From contig JAFDXN010000025.1 of NCBI GenBank assembly GCA_018267915.1, positions 62,001 to 126,000 of the forward strand: a stretch of DNA of 64,000 nucleotides. The letters run 5' to 3'. A model generated the notes under the pieces. That model made no database searches and was not told where the DNA came from. It saw only the letters and a list, made by a program, of their open reading frames with translations. Both the position numbers and the translations under genes were made by a program. Below, one piece after another: positions 28,404-38,000 of this stretch (position 1 is the stretch's first letter; every line of letters starts with the position of its first letter). Origin of the DNA: Bacteroidota bacterium. GTDB taxonomy: Bacteria; Bacteroidota; Bacteroidia; Chitinophagales; Chitinophagaceae.

Positions 28404-29153
28404 ATGGAGAACGCAGCAGTATTAATTAATGGCAATGAAAGTAACAATGTATTTTCAAAATTGAGAAAACCAACGCCAAAATTTCAATATGCAAATGTGT
28501 TAAAAACCGATTTTATTAAGGTAAATGACAAGAATGAAATGGATGGATTGGCACTTCTAAAAAATATCTATCAGGGAGTTGTGTCAGGATGCTTTTTTGA
28601 CCCGCAATATCGGGGTATAATGGATAAAATGAATTATGGGAATGAAGGCAAAACAAGGCAGGTTGAGAGGTCGGAGCTTAATCAAATGTCCGATGAAACT
28701 ATAATATCTTTTGTTAATGAAATTGACAGAGTGTTAGTGCCAAGTGGACATTTATTTTTATGGATAGATAAATTCCATTTGTGCGAAGGAACTAATCATT
28801 GGTTCAATTATACAAAGCTATCTGTGGTTGACCTTATAACGTGGGATAAGGGTAAAATAGGTATGGGCTATCGCACAAGACGCAAAAGTGAATATTTATT
28901 GATATTGCAGAAAGAACCGAAAAGAGCCAAGGGAGTATGGACTAATCACAGCATTCCCGATACTTGGACTGAAAAAATAACAGATAAAATACATACGCAT
29001 CAAAAGCCTATAGGATTACAAACAGCGCTTATTGAGGCTATTTCCGCCAAAGGAGATTATATCATTGACCCATGCGCGGGCAGCTATTCAGTTTTGGATG
29101 CATGTAAACTAATTGAGAGAAATTTTATAGGTTGCGACCTGAAAACCATATAA
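28404..29153 (+). CDS. DNA methyltransferase (beta-class N4/N6)
   Basis: A 249-residue S-adenosylmethionine-dependent DNA methyltransferase, modifying adenine or cytosine amino groups. The catalytic motif IV is DPQY at residues 66-69, and the cofactor motif I comes late as DPCAGSYSV near 222, so the order IV-then-I identifies the beta class. HTHQKPIGL before motif I is the usual motif X region. The gene is distinctly more AT-rich than its neighbours, indicating transfer. It abuts a dead transposase upstream and a nuclease-like frame one base downstream, the layout of a type II restriction-modification pair. Recognition sequence unknown. Confidence 0.88.
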   Translation: MENAAVLINGNESNNVFSKLRKPTPKFQYANVLKTDFIKVNDKNEMDGLALLKNIYQGVVSGCFFDPQYRGIMDKMNYGNEGKTRQVERSELNQMSDETIISFVNEIDRVLVPSGHLFLWIDKFHLCEGTNHWFNYTKLSVVDLITWDKGKIGMGYRTRRKSEYLLILQKEPKRAKGVWTNHSIPDTWTEKITDKIHTHQKPIGLQTALIEAISAKGDYIIDPCAGSYSVLDACKLIERNFIGCDLKTI

Positions 29154-29214
29154 AATGGCTCTAATTGAAAACGCAAAGGGCAGGGAGGAAGGTGGAGGAA
29201 GCGGTTAGGAAAGA

Positions 29215-29838
29215 TTGTTTGGCAACCACGATCTGGGGCAGTTGCTTTCAAGAGTACATGCGACCGTCATTTCTTCTGGAACAGAATTGGAAAAAATAAT
29301 CATAGGGAAATCGGTTAATATTGATGATGTAGATGCTTTTTTAGGTAATCAACAATTACCGCATGGTACGTATATCATAAGCAAAAAGGCGATAAAAGAA
29401 TCTTCTTTAAGTTCAGACAAAGAGCCTGATATTTTGATTTTTAGAATTGCTGAAAATGTTCAGCATTGTTATATCATTGAATTGAAAGATGGCGATACGT
29501 TTGATACAAAGAAAGCAGCAGGTGAAGTACAAAATTTAGTGAATTTTGAAAATCATATTTCAAGAAGAATTCGATTTACGACTTCTATTCATATATGCTC
29601 TTTCAATCAGCCGGATAAAGAAAAAATTGTAGCTGGGTTTAAGAAAAAAATTACCATTGAGCAAGCAATGACTGGTAGTGAGTTATGTGATTTGTTAGGT
29701 ATCAATTATGCTGAAATCATACATTCGAGACTACATGAACAAAATGCGAATATTGAGTATTTTGTAAAATGCTTGATTGGTATTGATATAATAAGGGCAA
29801 TGATTATTGAAAAATTACAAAACAATCAAGCAAGCTAA
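29215..29838 (+). CDS. PD-(D/E)xK restriction endonuclease-like protein, probably 5' interrupted
   Basis: The open frame from TTG encodes 207 residues with a PD-(D/E)xK nuclease signature: PD at 71-72 and ELK at 89-91, separated by 16 residues and followed by an acidic KDGDTFD. HATVISSGTELEKII near the N-terminus resembles type II endonucleases that pair with a methylase. The ancestral start is probably ATG at 29155, one base after the methylase stop, in the same frame. That frame reads MALIENAKGREEGGGSG and then hits TAG at 29206-29208 before continuing. So the gene is either a nonsense-mutated restriction gene or expressed from a weak TTG. AT-rich like the methylase. Confidence 0.65.
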   Translation: MFGNHDLGQLLSRVHATVISSGTELEKIIIGKSVNIDDVDAFLGNQQLPHGTYIISKKAIKESSLSSDKEPDILIFRIAENVQHCYIIELKDGDTFDTKKAAGEVQNLVNFENHISRRIRFTTSIHICSFNQPDKEKIVAGFKKKITIEQAMTGSELCDLLGINYAEIIHSRLHEQNANIEYFVKCLIGIDIIRAMIIEKLQNNQAS

Positions 29839-29848
29839 AAAGTATTTT

Positions 29849-30163
29849 ATGGCATACAATTTTTTCGGTGTTTACTTTGAAGATGTAAATGGTGTCGAAT
29901 ATAGGTGTGGATTTCGCAACAATAGGGAATATCAACCTAAGCTGTATAGGCGGCAAAATAATGCTTGGGTTGAAGTTGTGGGTCGTGGGGCAAATAGTGC
30001 ACAGTCTGTTAGTGCTGCCATACGAGGACAATTGCCAACCGTAATTGCCTTTCCAGCAGGCGCACACACTCAAAATCAAAGAATGGAACTTATAAACCAA
30101 ATGGTTTACAATATAAATAGGCGTACAACAGAACGTGTGAATTATAGGGGGGCGCACAATTAA
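29849..30163 (+). CDS. Hypothetical protein in restriction-modification island
   Basis: A 104-residue protein starting MAYNFFGVYFEDVNG, 10 bases after the nuclease-like gene and in the same direction. It is polar, with a beta-rich N-terminal half (YRCGFRNNREYQPKLYRRQ) and a helical end rich in Asn, Arg and Gln; no signal peptide or membrane segment. I do not recognise a family. Position and AT-richness suggest it arrived with the restriction-modification pair and may be an accessory or passenger gene. An ATG at 29807 in the same frame overlaps the nuclease gene. Confidence 0.55.
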   Translation: MAYNFFGVYFEDVNGVEYRCGFRNNREYQPKLYRRQNNAWVEVVGRGANSAQSVSAAIRGQLPTVIAFPAGAHTQNQRMELINQMVYNINRRTTERVNYRGAHN

Positions 30164-30188
30164 CAGGTGTTGAAAAACAAAACAAAAA

Positions 30189-30287
30189 AAAGCATTAGGT
30201 GATGCAGAGCTGGTCGCTAAGTACGAAACAGACGACAAAGGTCAATTTTCCAAAGGCCGTACAAACAGTTACCCACAAAGCCGATAA
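30189..30287 (+). pseudogene. Possible C-terminal gene fragment
   Basis: Without an ATG, this frame reads KALGDAELVAKYETDDKGQ and then FSKGRTNSYPQSR before a stop. The composition looks protein-like, but the start is an A-run with an upstream in-frame stop. It may be a remnant left at the island border; the family is not recognised. The rest of 30164-30360 shows no feature I can support. Confidence 0.25.
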
Positions 30288-30360
30288 AAAATCGAAAAAA
30301 TAGTGCTTGTCAAAGCATTAAACAAAAGATTGGTACACTAAACTATATCATTAGCTAAAA

Positions 30361-31917
30361 TTATTTCTTTTTCACCACCATCGGCTTCCTCGGTATTTTC
30401 TCATCGCGCATGGCGGCCTGGTACACGAATGTGGCCATGATTATGGAGGCCTGCTTCAGGTCGTTACTGTTCACACGGTCGTAGCTGTCCATATTGGTGT
30501 GGTGGGTACGTGTGCCGTAGTCGAGTGGGTCTTGTATGAACTGGAAGCCGGGTATGCCAATCTCGTCGAAAGAGAGGTGGTCGGTGCCGCCGGTGTTGCG
30601 GATGGTAACGGTCGTTGCCCCCATATCCCTGAATGGCTCCATCCACGATTCAAATATCGGCCTGGCCATATCGTTGCCCTGCAGGTATATACCACGTATC
30701 TTTCCCGCGCCGTTATCGAGGTTGAAGTACGCAGACACCTTTTCGTATTCAGGCTTGAACTTCATGCTGTCCTTTTCGCCAAAGTGGTTCTTTACGTAGC
30801 CATGCGAGCCCAGCAGCCCCTGCTCTTCCCCACTCCACAATACTACACGAATGGTGCGGCGGGGCTTTACATCAAGCGCTTTCAGTATCCTTATAGCTTC
30901 TATAGCCACTGCCGAGCCTGTGCCGTTGTCTGTAGTACCGGTAGCAGCATGCCATGAGTCCATATGGCCGCCCAACATTACCAATTCACTTTTCAGGTTC
31001 TTATCGGTGCCGGGTATCTCTGCCACTACATTGTTCTCTATAGAGTCGTAAAAGAATGTAGTTTTTGTTTCCAGCTCCAGCGATACCTGCTTACCTGCGT
31101 CCAGCAGCCTTACTATCCTGTTTATGTGCTCTCTCGACACTTCAAGCCCCGGCAATACAGGTTTTGCATCAAGCTCCCAGCGGGCGCCATTGGTAGTAAA
31201 AACAGTGCCCATTGAGCCCCCGCTGCCGATGGTCAGTACTGCCAGTGGCCGTTCGGCCAGCAGGAATGAATCCCTCTTTTTCATGAGCGCTATCCTTGCC
31301 TCTCTTGTGTTCTTCAAGTCAGGCTTCGATGGGTTATCCACCTCGTCGTCGAGATGCGGGTCTACATCCATTTTCTCCAGGTCTTCTTCAGTAAGGCGCT
31401 TGGCATCGGCCACAAAGTTTGATTTGGTAGCCGTATTTACCGGCGGCTCAAACACTACGATCTTGCCCGCCAGCTTACCTTTGTATTTTTCCATATCCTC
31501 CGCATCGTCGATCTTCACACTTATGGCATCTGCTTTTATCAGTCCGTTTGTTCCCGGCGTCCACGCACGCGGCACGGCAATGAGTGGCTGGTAGTAGGGC
31601 GCAGTCATGGCCACATAGCACTTGTCCACCTGCCAACCCTTGCCAAAGCTACCCCATGGCTCGATGGCTGCATTTGCCAGGCCCCAGTCCTGGAACTGCT
31701 GGCGCAGCCATATTTGAGCATGTCGCATGCCGGGCGAGCCGGTAAGGCGCGGACCATTCACATCCGTAAGCTGGAAAAGCGTCTCCATCACTTTAGAATT
31801 GCTGAACTCCTCCTGCTTGATGCGTGCGATCATTTGCAGGTCCGGCTCATCCGACTTGTTCTGCGCGATTGAAAATGCGGGTATAATGGCCAGCAGTGCG
31901 GCAACCAGTTTTTTCAT
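30361..31917 (-). CDS. Secreted M28 family zinc metallopeptidase
   Basis: A 518-residue exported aminopeptidase or carboxypeptidase of family M28. The Sec signal peptide is MKKLVAALLAIIPAFSIAQ. A protease-associated insert lies at about residues 110-270, then the di-zinc catalytic domain with the expected ligands: GGHMDSW (His, Asp), TDNGTGSA (Asp), WSGEEQGLLGS (catalytic Glu and ligand Glu), YFNLDNGAG and HHTNMDSYDR (final His). Likely periplasmic or extracellular peptide digestion. Stands alone beside the accessory island, with the divergent enoyl-CoA hydratase gene beyond its 5' end. Confidence 0.9.
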   Translation of the reverse strand: MKKLVAALLAIIPAFSIAQNKSDEPDLQMIARIKQEEFSNSKVMETLFQLTDVNGPRLTGSPGMRHAQIWLRQQFQDWGLANAAIEPWGSFGKGWQVDKCYVAMTAPYYQPLIAVPRAWTPGTNGLIKADAISVKIDDAEDMEKYKGKLAGKIVVFEPPVNTATKSNFVADAKRLTEEDLEKMDVDPHLDDEVDNPSKPDLKNTREARIALMKKRDSFLLAERPLAVLTIGSGGSMGTVFTTNGARWELDAKPVLPGLEVSREHINRIVRLLDAGKQVSLELETKTTFFYDSIENNVVAEIPGTDKNLKSELVMLGGHMDSWHAATGTTDNGTGSAVAIEAIRILKALDVKPRRTIRVVLWSGEEQGLLGSHGYVKNHFGEKDSMKFKPEYEKVSAYFNLDNGAGKIRGIYLQGNDMARPIFESWMEPFRDMGATTVTIRNTGGTDHLSFDEIGIPGFQFIQDPLDYGTRTHHTNMDSYDRVNSNDLKQASIIMATFVYQAAMRDEKIPRKPMVVKKK

Positions 31918-32021
31918 CTTAAATGCTATATAAGTCTAACAAGATAACATGCCGCCGCCTGGTTTGCAAATACAATACAGTCATAATGCCAAAATCCGTT
32001 TTAGAACAGTATTTTTACCTT

Positions 32022-32801
32022 ATGAGTGTTTCAGTATTATTTCATAAAGACAACGGCGTTGGCTATATCACGCTCAATCGCCCCGATAAGTATAATAGCT
32101 TTAACCGCGAAATGTCGATGTGCCTCCAGGAGTATTTGGACGATTGCGAAAAAGACGACGAGATACGCTGCATTTATATTACGGGAGCGGGTAAGGGCTT
32201 TTGTGCCGGGCAAGATCTGGCGGAAGCATCAGATCCATCAAATGTCGACTTTGAGAAAATAGTACGTGAACATTACAACCCCGTTATTCGACGTTTTCGC
32301 AATATCGAAAAACCGATCATAGCCGCGGTAAATGGCGTGGCTGCCGGCGCGGGTGCCAACATTGCCCTGGCCTGCGATATCGTACTGGCAACTGCCAGTG
32401 CATCATTTATACAGGCATTCAGTAAAATAGGTTTGATACCCGATAGCGCAGGCACATTCTTCCTGCCGAGGCTCATCGGCATGCAGCGTGCTGCTGCACT
32501 CATGATGACGGGCGACAAGGTGATGGCCGGAGAAGCCGCTGCCATGGGTATGATCTATAAATACTACCCCGATGAGAGCTTTGAGGCCGAAAGCAAAAAA
32601 ATGGCGCAATACCTGGCACAGATGCCTACCAGGGGCATAGGCCTCACAAAACGGCTGCTCAATCATAGCTACAACAATACCCTTGAAGAGCAACTGGAAA
32701 TGGAGAAGGATATACAGGTACAGGCGGGCCAAACAGGGGATTTCAAAGAAGGCGTGTTATCCTTCCTTGAAAAAAGAAAACCCGTGTTCAAAGGCAAATA
32801 A
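32022..32801 (+). CDS. Enoyl-CoA hydratase/isomerase family protein (PaaG-like)
   Basis: A 259-residue crotonase-fold enzyme acting on acyl-CoA thioesters. The oxyanion-hole segments are FCAGQDLAEA (about residue 60) and AVNGVAAGAGANIALACD (about 105). The catalytic loop reads GLIPDSAGTFFLPRLIG, whose Asp matches the PaaG/2-(1,2-epoxyphenyl)acetyl-CoA isomerase group rather than the two-Glu hydratases. No other phenylacetate genes are nearby, so the role could also be a general delta-isomerase. MSVSVLFHKDN is chosen; the frame upstream reads an unnatural extension. Confidence 0.82.
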   Translation: MSVSVLFHKDNGVGYITLNRPDKYNSFNREMSMCLQEYLDDCEKDDEIRCIYITGAGKGFCAGQDLAEASDPSNVDFEKIVREHYNPVIRRFRNIEKPIIAAVNGVAAGAGANIALACDIVLATASASFIQAFSKIGLIPDSAGTFFLPRLIGMQRAAALMMTGDKVMAGEAAAMGMIYKYYPDESFEAESKKMAQYLAQMPTRGIGLTKRLLNHSYNNTLEEQLEMEKDIQVQAGQTGDFKEGVLSFLEKRKPVFKGK

Positions 32802-32823
32802 ATAAGCCCCGCAACAGCGGGGC
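32802..32823 (-). terminator. Terminator of the DUF4476 gene
   Basis: GCCCCGC-AACA-GCGGGGC hairpin, 7 G/C-rich pairs, followed on the minus strand by the T-rich TTATTTATTT. It lies 23 bases after the stop of the DUF4476 gene at 32847 and may also block readthrough from the convergent hydratase gene. Confidence 0.65.
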
Positions 32824-32846
32824 CTATATAAAGCGTGAATCCATTC

Positions 32847-33932
32847 TTAACGCTGGCTACCGATAAAATTATTCAGATCATCCTTAGATGACGAGAAACT
32901 CATCAAATTGACCAGTTTGAAATAATTATTCCTGTCGACTGTTTGTTGGTACGCGGCTTTTGCGACCTCAAGTTTAGAATCGTCGAAGCTGAACAGCTTG
33001 CAAAGCTCCATTACCTGGTCGGTAGTGAAATAATTTTCCCGGATGATGTTCTTTGCTATCGACAACTTGGTAGCATCGAAAGACCCGTTTTTGATGGTCT
33101 GCGTCGCTACTGAAAACCTGTCACTCGCCATTGGTTCAAACCGGTCATGCCTTTTCCTGTCGCGATTGTTATTGATAGTGCCATTGGCCTTAATGAAATT
33201 GTTCAGGTCTTCCTTGCTCGACGAGAATGAAAATACGTTCAGCACGTTAAAGTAATTGCCCTGGTCTACGGTCTTATCATAAGCGGCCTTGGCAAATTCC
33301 AACTTGCTATCATCAAAGCTAAATACTTTGCACATATCTATTACCTGGTCGGTGGTGAGGTAATTATTAGCCAGGATGCTTTGGGCTGTTGATAGCCGGG
33401 CATCGCTAAAGCTGGCGTTGCGTACTGCTTCCTTAGCCTGCGCAAAGTCAGCCTTGCTCATTGGGTAAACCTGTGGGCGGTCATCGTGATGCCTGTAGCG
33501 GTCGTGGTCCCTGTGCCCGTCCCGGTCGTTATCATTCCTGTTGTGGCGGCCATAATGCATCACATACACATTCTTAGGCGCAACATACTTCTGGCGAACA
33601 GGCGCCATTGAGAAATAATTGAGGTCTACCCTGCCACCGGCGTTTTGTATCTTATAGGTCACGTCCATGTAGTTGCCCGTCATATCAGTCACCTGCAGGT
33701 TCTTTACGATGTCGGGTATGCGTTGATCCTCAAATATGATACGAGTGCTATAGTAGGGCTGGTTGAGATCTTCGATCCTTACATTGGTTTGGGGTGCATC
33801 ATTTTGCTGCTCGCCGTTCAATACCAGGTAAAACCTTTGGCCGCTTTCTGAAAAAATGGTCAGGTTACCGGTCTGACCGAACGCCAACAGGGGGAAAAGA
33901 AAGAGCGCTAAAAAAAAGTATTTCTGTTTCAT
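32847..33932 (-). CDS. Secreted DUF4476 protein with two repeat domains
   Basis: A 361-residue exported protein with a Sec signal (MKQKYFFLALFLFPLLAFGQ). An N-terminal beta domain (NLTIFSESGQRFYLVLNG...) follows, then a His/Arg/Asp-rich linker (YGRHNRNDNDRDGHRDHD) and two consecutive DUF4476 domains at about residues 155-250 and 265-361. The two domains are near-identical in FSFDDSKLE(F/V)AKAAY and NYF-(N/K)(V/L). DUF4476 has no known function and is common in Bacteroidota envelopes. It is a paralogue of the gene immediately upstream, sharing the N-terminal domain but holding one more repeat. Confidence 0.85.
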   Translation of the reverse strand: MKQKYFFLALFLFPLLAFGQTGNLTIFSESGQRFYLVLNGEQQNDAPQTNVRIEDLNQPYYSTRIIFEDQRIPDIVKNLQVTDMTGNYMDVTYKIQNAGGRVDLNYFSMAPVRQKYVAPKNVYVMHYGRHNRNDNDRDGHRDHDRYRHHDDRPQVYPMSKADFAQAKEAVRNASFSDARLSTAQSILANNYLTTDQVIDMCKVFSFDDSKLEFAKAAYDKTVDQGNYFNVLNVFSFSSSKEDLNNFIKANGTINNNRDRKRHDRFEPMASDRFSVATQTIKNGSFDATKLSIAKNIIRENYFTTDQVMELCKLFSFDDSKLEVAKAAYQQTVDRNNYFKLVNLMSFSSSKDDLNNFIGSQR

Positions 33933-33975
33933 ACAAAAAAGATTGTGCGAAGCTTATCCATTAAGCTTCGCACAA
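33933..33975 (-). terminator. Strong hairpin terminator between tandem DUF4476 genes
   Basis: A perfect 14-bp stem (TTGTGCGAAGCTTA and its complement) with a 5-nt loop, followed on the minus strand by TCTTTTTTGT, immediately before the next ATG at 33932. It should end transcription of the upstream paralogue; because it abuts the next start codon it could also work as an attenuator. Confidence 0.8.
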
Positions 33976-33999
33976 GATAATTCACAAAGTGTGCCAATT

Positions 34000-34935
34000 T
34001 TAGTGGCTGCTTATATAGTTGGTCAGATCATCTTTACTCGCTGAGTAACTAAAGGCGTTGATTACTTTGAAATAATTGTTACGGTCTGTAGTTCTACTGT
34101 AAGCTGCCTTAGCAAATTCCAACTTGGAATCTTCGAAGCTGAAGATGTTACAGATCTGCACCACCTGCTCTGCACTCAGGCAGTTGCTGGCAATAATGCT
34201 CTTTGCTGTTGACAGCATAGTCTCAGCATAAGTAGCGTCTGCTATTGTTTTCTTTGCAGCTTCAAAATCGCTGCTGTTCATCGGGTAGCAGTCGCCGCTA
34301 CCTTTATGATAACCCGAGCGATGATGCTCTTCCGAATAGCTTTGTTCGGTATAGCCGCTTGTAGTGGTGGTTGTCGTGGTCGTAGTTTGTGTTACCGTGC
34401 CGTTAGCGTAAGGATCGTTGATGCTAACACCCACGTTCACACCATTTACATTCACATTGGCACCTACGGTACCGGTGGTCCCAGTTGTAGTAGTGGTCGT
34501 TTGTTGTGTAACGGTTCCGCCGGTTGTTATCGGTGCACCGCCGTAGTGCATTACATATACATCGGCAGGTGCTACATAATTCTGAACCGGTGGTATGGCG
34601 GTGAAATAACGAAGCTTCGCCTTACCGCTGCCATCCTTCTTGATCTTATAGGTCACGTCCATCATGGCATTTGATGACGGGTCGGCTATGGCAATGTTCT
34701 TGCTGATCTCTCCAAGGGCCTTGTCTTCGAAAATGATCTTTGCGCTATAGTATGGCTGGTTCAGGTCTTCAATGCGCACGTTGGTCTGCGCAGCAGTGTT
34801 TTGGCGCTGGCCATTCAGGATCAGGAAAAACTTGTCGCCGTCTTCCGAAAATATGGTCAGGTCGCCGGTGGGCTGCTGCGCCATAGCAAATAAAGGGAAC
34901 AACAAAATAAAGAGTAAACTGTAGCTGTATTTCAT
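34000..34935 (-). CDS. Secreted DUF4476 protein with Thr/Asn-rich linker
   Basis: A 311-residue paralogue of the next gene. The Sec signal is MKYSYSLLFILLFPLFAMAQ. The N-terminal beta domain again reads DLTIFSEDGDKFFLILNGQ. The linker is an unusual low-complexity stretch of Thr runs (TQQTTTTTTGTTG and TVTQTTTTTTTTTSG) framing VNVNGVNVGVSIND. One DUF4476 domain fills about residues 220-311, including CLSAEQVVQICNIFSFEDS. Likely periplasmic or surface protein of unknown function. The tandem pair probably arose by duplication, with later gain or loss of a repeat domain and linker expansion. Confidence 0.85.
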   Translation of the reverse strand: MKYSYSLLFILLFPLFAMAQQPTGDLTIFSEDGDKFFLILNGQRQNTAAQTNVRIEDLNQPYYSAKIIFEDKALGEISKNIAIADPSSNAMMDVTYKIKKDGSGKAKLRYFTAIPPVQNYVAPADVYVMHYGGAPITTGGTVTQQTTTTTTGTTGTVGANVNVNGVNVGVSINDPYANGTVTQTTTTTTTTTSGYTEQSYSEEHHRSGYHKGSGDCYPMNSSDFEAAKKTIADATYAETMLSTAKSIIASNCLSAEQVVQICNIFSFEDSKLEFAKAAYSRTTDRNNYFKVINAFSYSASKDDLTNYISSH

Positions 34936-35011
34936 AAATTTTAATTTACGGATGCAAGATTAAGACTTTTTTATAGAACTTGAATTACCATAAAGCGTGC
35001 CAAAAATAATT

Positions 35012-35046
35012 TTGAAAGAAAAAGTCCCGCGGGCGAACCGCGGGAC
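35012..35046 (-). terminator. Terminator of nrdJ
   Basis: GTCCCGCGG-GCGAA-CCGCGGGAC hairpin (9-bp G/C-rich stem) with TTTTTCTTTC following on the minus strand, 35 bases after the ribonucleotide reductase stop. Confidence 0.85.
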
Positions 35047-35080
35047 TAAAATCAAAAACTATACTATTTGCTCCTTGTTA

Positions 35081-38000
35081 TTAACTGCAGCCTGTAGTGG
35101 TGCCACAGTTGGGGCACATGTAGCAGGTGCCGTTTCTTAAAGTTATGTTGCCACAGTTACGGCAGGCCGGTGCATCGGCGCTGGTACCCATGAGTTTCTT
35201 TACGTCTGCAGAACCTGCACTCACAGATACAGCCTTAGGGGCCGGGCTTACATTCTTTTGCTTCTGTGTATGCTGCGGTGCAGTAACCCTTACCTGCGAC
35301 AGCTCCTGCTGGGCGGGTGTCTCTTCCTCCTGTTGCTGCAGGCGACCCGGATCGGGCACATGCACCAGGTCGGTACGGTCGAGGTATTCATAAGCCAGCA
35401 TGCGGAACACATAGTCTAACACCGATGTGGCTGTCTTGATATTCGGGTGATCTACCACGCCCGATGGTTCGAAACGGGTGAAGGTGAACTTATCCACGAA
35501 TTCCTCGAGCGGCACACCATACTGCAGGCCTACGGATACAGCTATTGCAAAGCTGTTCATCAGGCTGCGCATTGTAGCGCCCTCTTTCGCCATATCCAGG
35601 AATATCTCGCCGATGGTACCGTCTGAATATTCACCTGTGCGTACGAACAATGGCTGGCCGCCTACCTTGGCTTTCACTGTGTAGCCACGGCGTTTAGCGG
35701 GCAGCTGCTTGCGCTCTACTATATGGCTCAGCCTGCGTTTCAGCACTGTATCAGGGCTGTCCTGCACACGTTTGTTCACTTCTTCCAGCAGTTCGTCCAC
35801 AGTCAGTTTGCCCATATCCACTATCTGTGAATCAATAGCCGGTGCGGTTTCTTCTGCTACAGCTTCTTTCTTTTTCTTATCGCTCTTGTTGCTCAGCGGC
35901 TGGCTCAGTTTAGAACCGTCGCGATACAGGGCGCAAGCCTTGAGCGCAAGCTGCCAGCTGAGCTGGTAGCAATCTTTTATTTCGTCTACAGTTGCTTCGT
36001 TCGGCAGGTTGATGGTCTTCGATATCGCGCCGCTGATGAATGGCTGCACGGCACCCATCATGCGGATGTGGCCGTGTGCATGAATATAGCGCTGGCCTTT
36101 GCGACCGCACTTATTGGCGCAGTCGAACACAGCCAGGTGCTCTTCCTTCAGGTAAGGAGCACCTTCTATCATCATAGTACCACATACGTAATCATTTGCA
36201 GCTTCGATCTCCTCATCGCCAAAGCCCAGCTCTTCAAGCAGGTTGAAATCGGGACTGAAATACTGTTCAGCAGTGAAGCCAAGGCGCTTCAGGCATTCTT
36301 CGCCCAGTGTATAAGCATTGAAAACAAATCCAATTTCGAATGCGCTTTCAACCGCAGCGTCCAGTTTCTTTAGCTCTTCTCCTATAAAGCCCTTTTCGCT
36401 AAGGCTCTCGTGATTGATATACGGAGCACCTGCGAATGTACCGTGGCCTTTTGCATATTTTACGATAGCATCGGCCTGCTCAGGCGTATAGCCCAGGTTC
36501 TTCAGCGCAGCAGGTATTGACTGGTTGATGATCTTGAAATAACCACCGCCCGACAGTTTTTTGAATTTTACCAGTGCGAAATCAGGTTCCACGCCTGTAG
36601 TGTCGCAGTCCATCACAAGGCCGATGGTACCGGTTGGAGCGATCACCGTAGCCTGTGCGTTGCGGTAGCCATATTGCTCACCCATCTGCACGGCGTCATC
36701 CCACGCTTTGGTAGCTGCTTTCAACAGGTAGTCAGGGCAATACTTCGCATTGATGCCCATCGGCTTCAGTTCGATCCCTTCGTAAGCGTCCACTGCGTCA
36801 TAAGCTGCAGCACGGTGATTGCGCATCACACGCATCATATGATGCTTGTTCTCTTCGTAGCGGGGGAACGCACCCAGCGCGCGGGCCATTTCAGCAGACG
36901 TCTTGTATGACACCCCGTTCATAATAGCCGTGATAGCACCGGCTATTGCACGGGCCTCTTCACTATCGTAAGGTATACCGCTCACCATCAGCATAGAGCC
37001 GAGGTTGGCATAGCCGAGACCCAGCGTACGGTAATCATAGCTCAACTGTGCTACTTCAGGTGAAGGGAACTGTGCCATCAGCACCGATACCTCAAGTACT
37101 ACTGTCCAGAGACGGGTGATGTATTCGAAGCCTGTTACGTCGAAAGTATTGTCTTCTTCATTGAAGAAGCGGCGCAGGTTCATCGATGCCAGGTTGCATG
37201 CCGTGTTATCGAGGAACATGTACTCGGAACAAGGGTTGCTGGCGCGTATTGGTCCACCTTCGGGGCAAGTATGCCATTCGTTGATGGTAGTATCGTATTG
37301 GGTACCGGGATCGGCGCAGCGCCATGCAGCGTAAGATATCTTGTCCCATATCTGGCTGGCCGGCACGCTCTTCATCACCTTGCCGGTGCTGCGCGCGGTC
37401 ATTTCCCAATTCTCGTTATTCGTCAGCCTGCGGAAAAATTCGTTAGGGATACGTACTGAGTTATTAGAATTCTGTCCCGAAACCGTGCGGTAAGCTTCAC
37501 CTTCATAATCAGATGAATAGCCTGCCGCGATCAGGGCAGCCACCTTCTTTTCTTCTTCCACCTTCCAGTCGATGAAGTCCATCACTTCCGGGTGGTCCAG
37601 GTCAAGGCATACCATTTTAGCCGCACGGCGCGTAGTACCGCCGCTCTTGATAGCACCTGCAGCGCGGTCGCCTATCTTCAGGAAGCTCATCAGGCCGCTC
37701 GATGTGCCGCCACCGCTGAGCTTTTCACCTTCCGCACGTATATTAGAGTAGTTAGTGCCCACGCCCGAACCATATTTGAATATGCGCGCCTCGCGTACCC
37801 AAAGGTCCATGATACCACCATCGTTCACCAGGTCGTCTTCCACGCTCAGGATAAAGCAGGCGTGCGGCTGAGGGCGCTCGTAAGCATTCTTAGAGCGCTC
37901 CAGCTTACCTGTTATAGGGTCCACATAATAGTGGCCCTGTGCAGTACCGTCTATACCGTAGCTGCTGAACAGGCCCGTGTTGAACCACTGCGGCGAGTTA

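Noticed and set aside
34306..34674. 122-codon plus-strand ORF opposite the DUF4476 gene
   Set aside because: Arises from the complement of Thr-codon runs; the minus-strand gene has signal peptide and domain.
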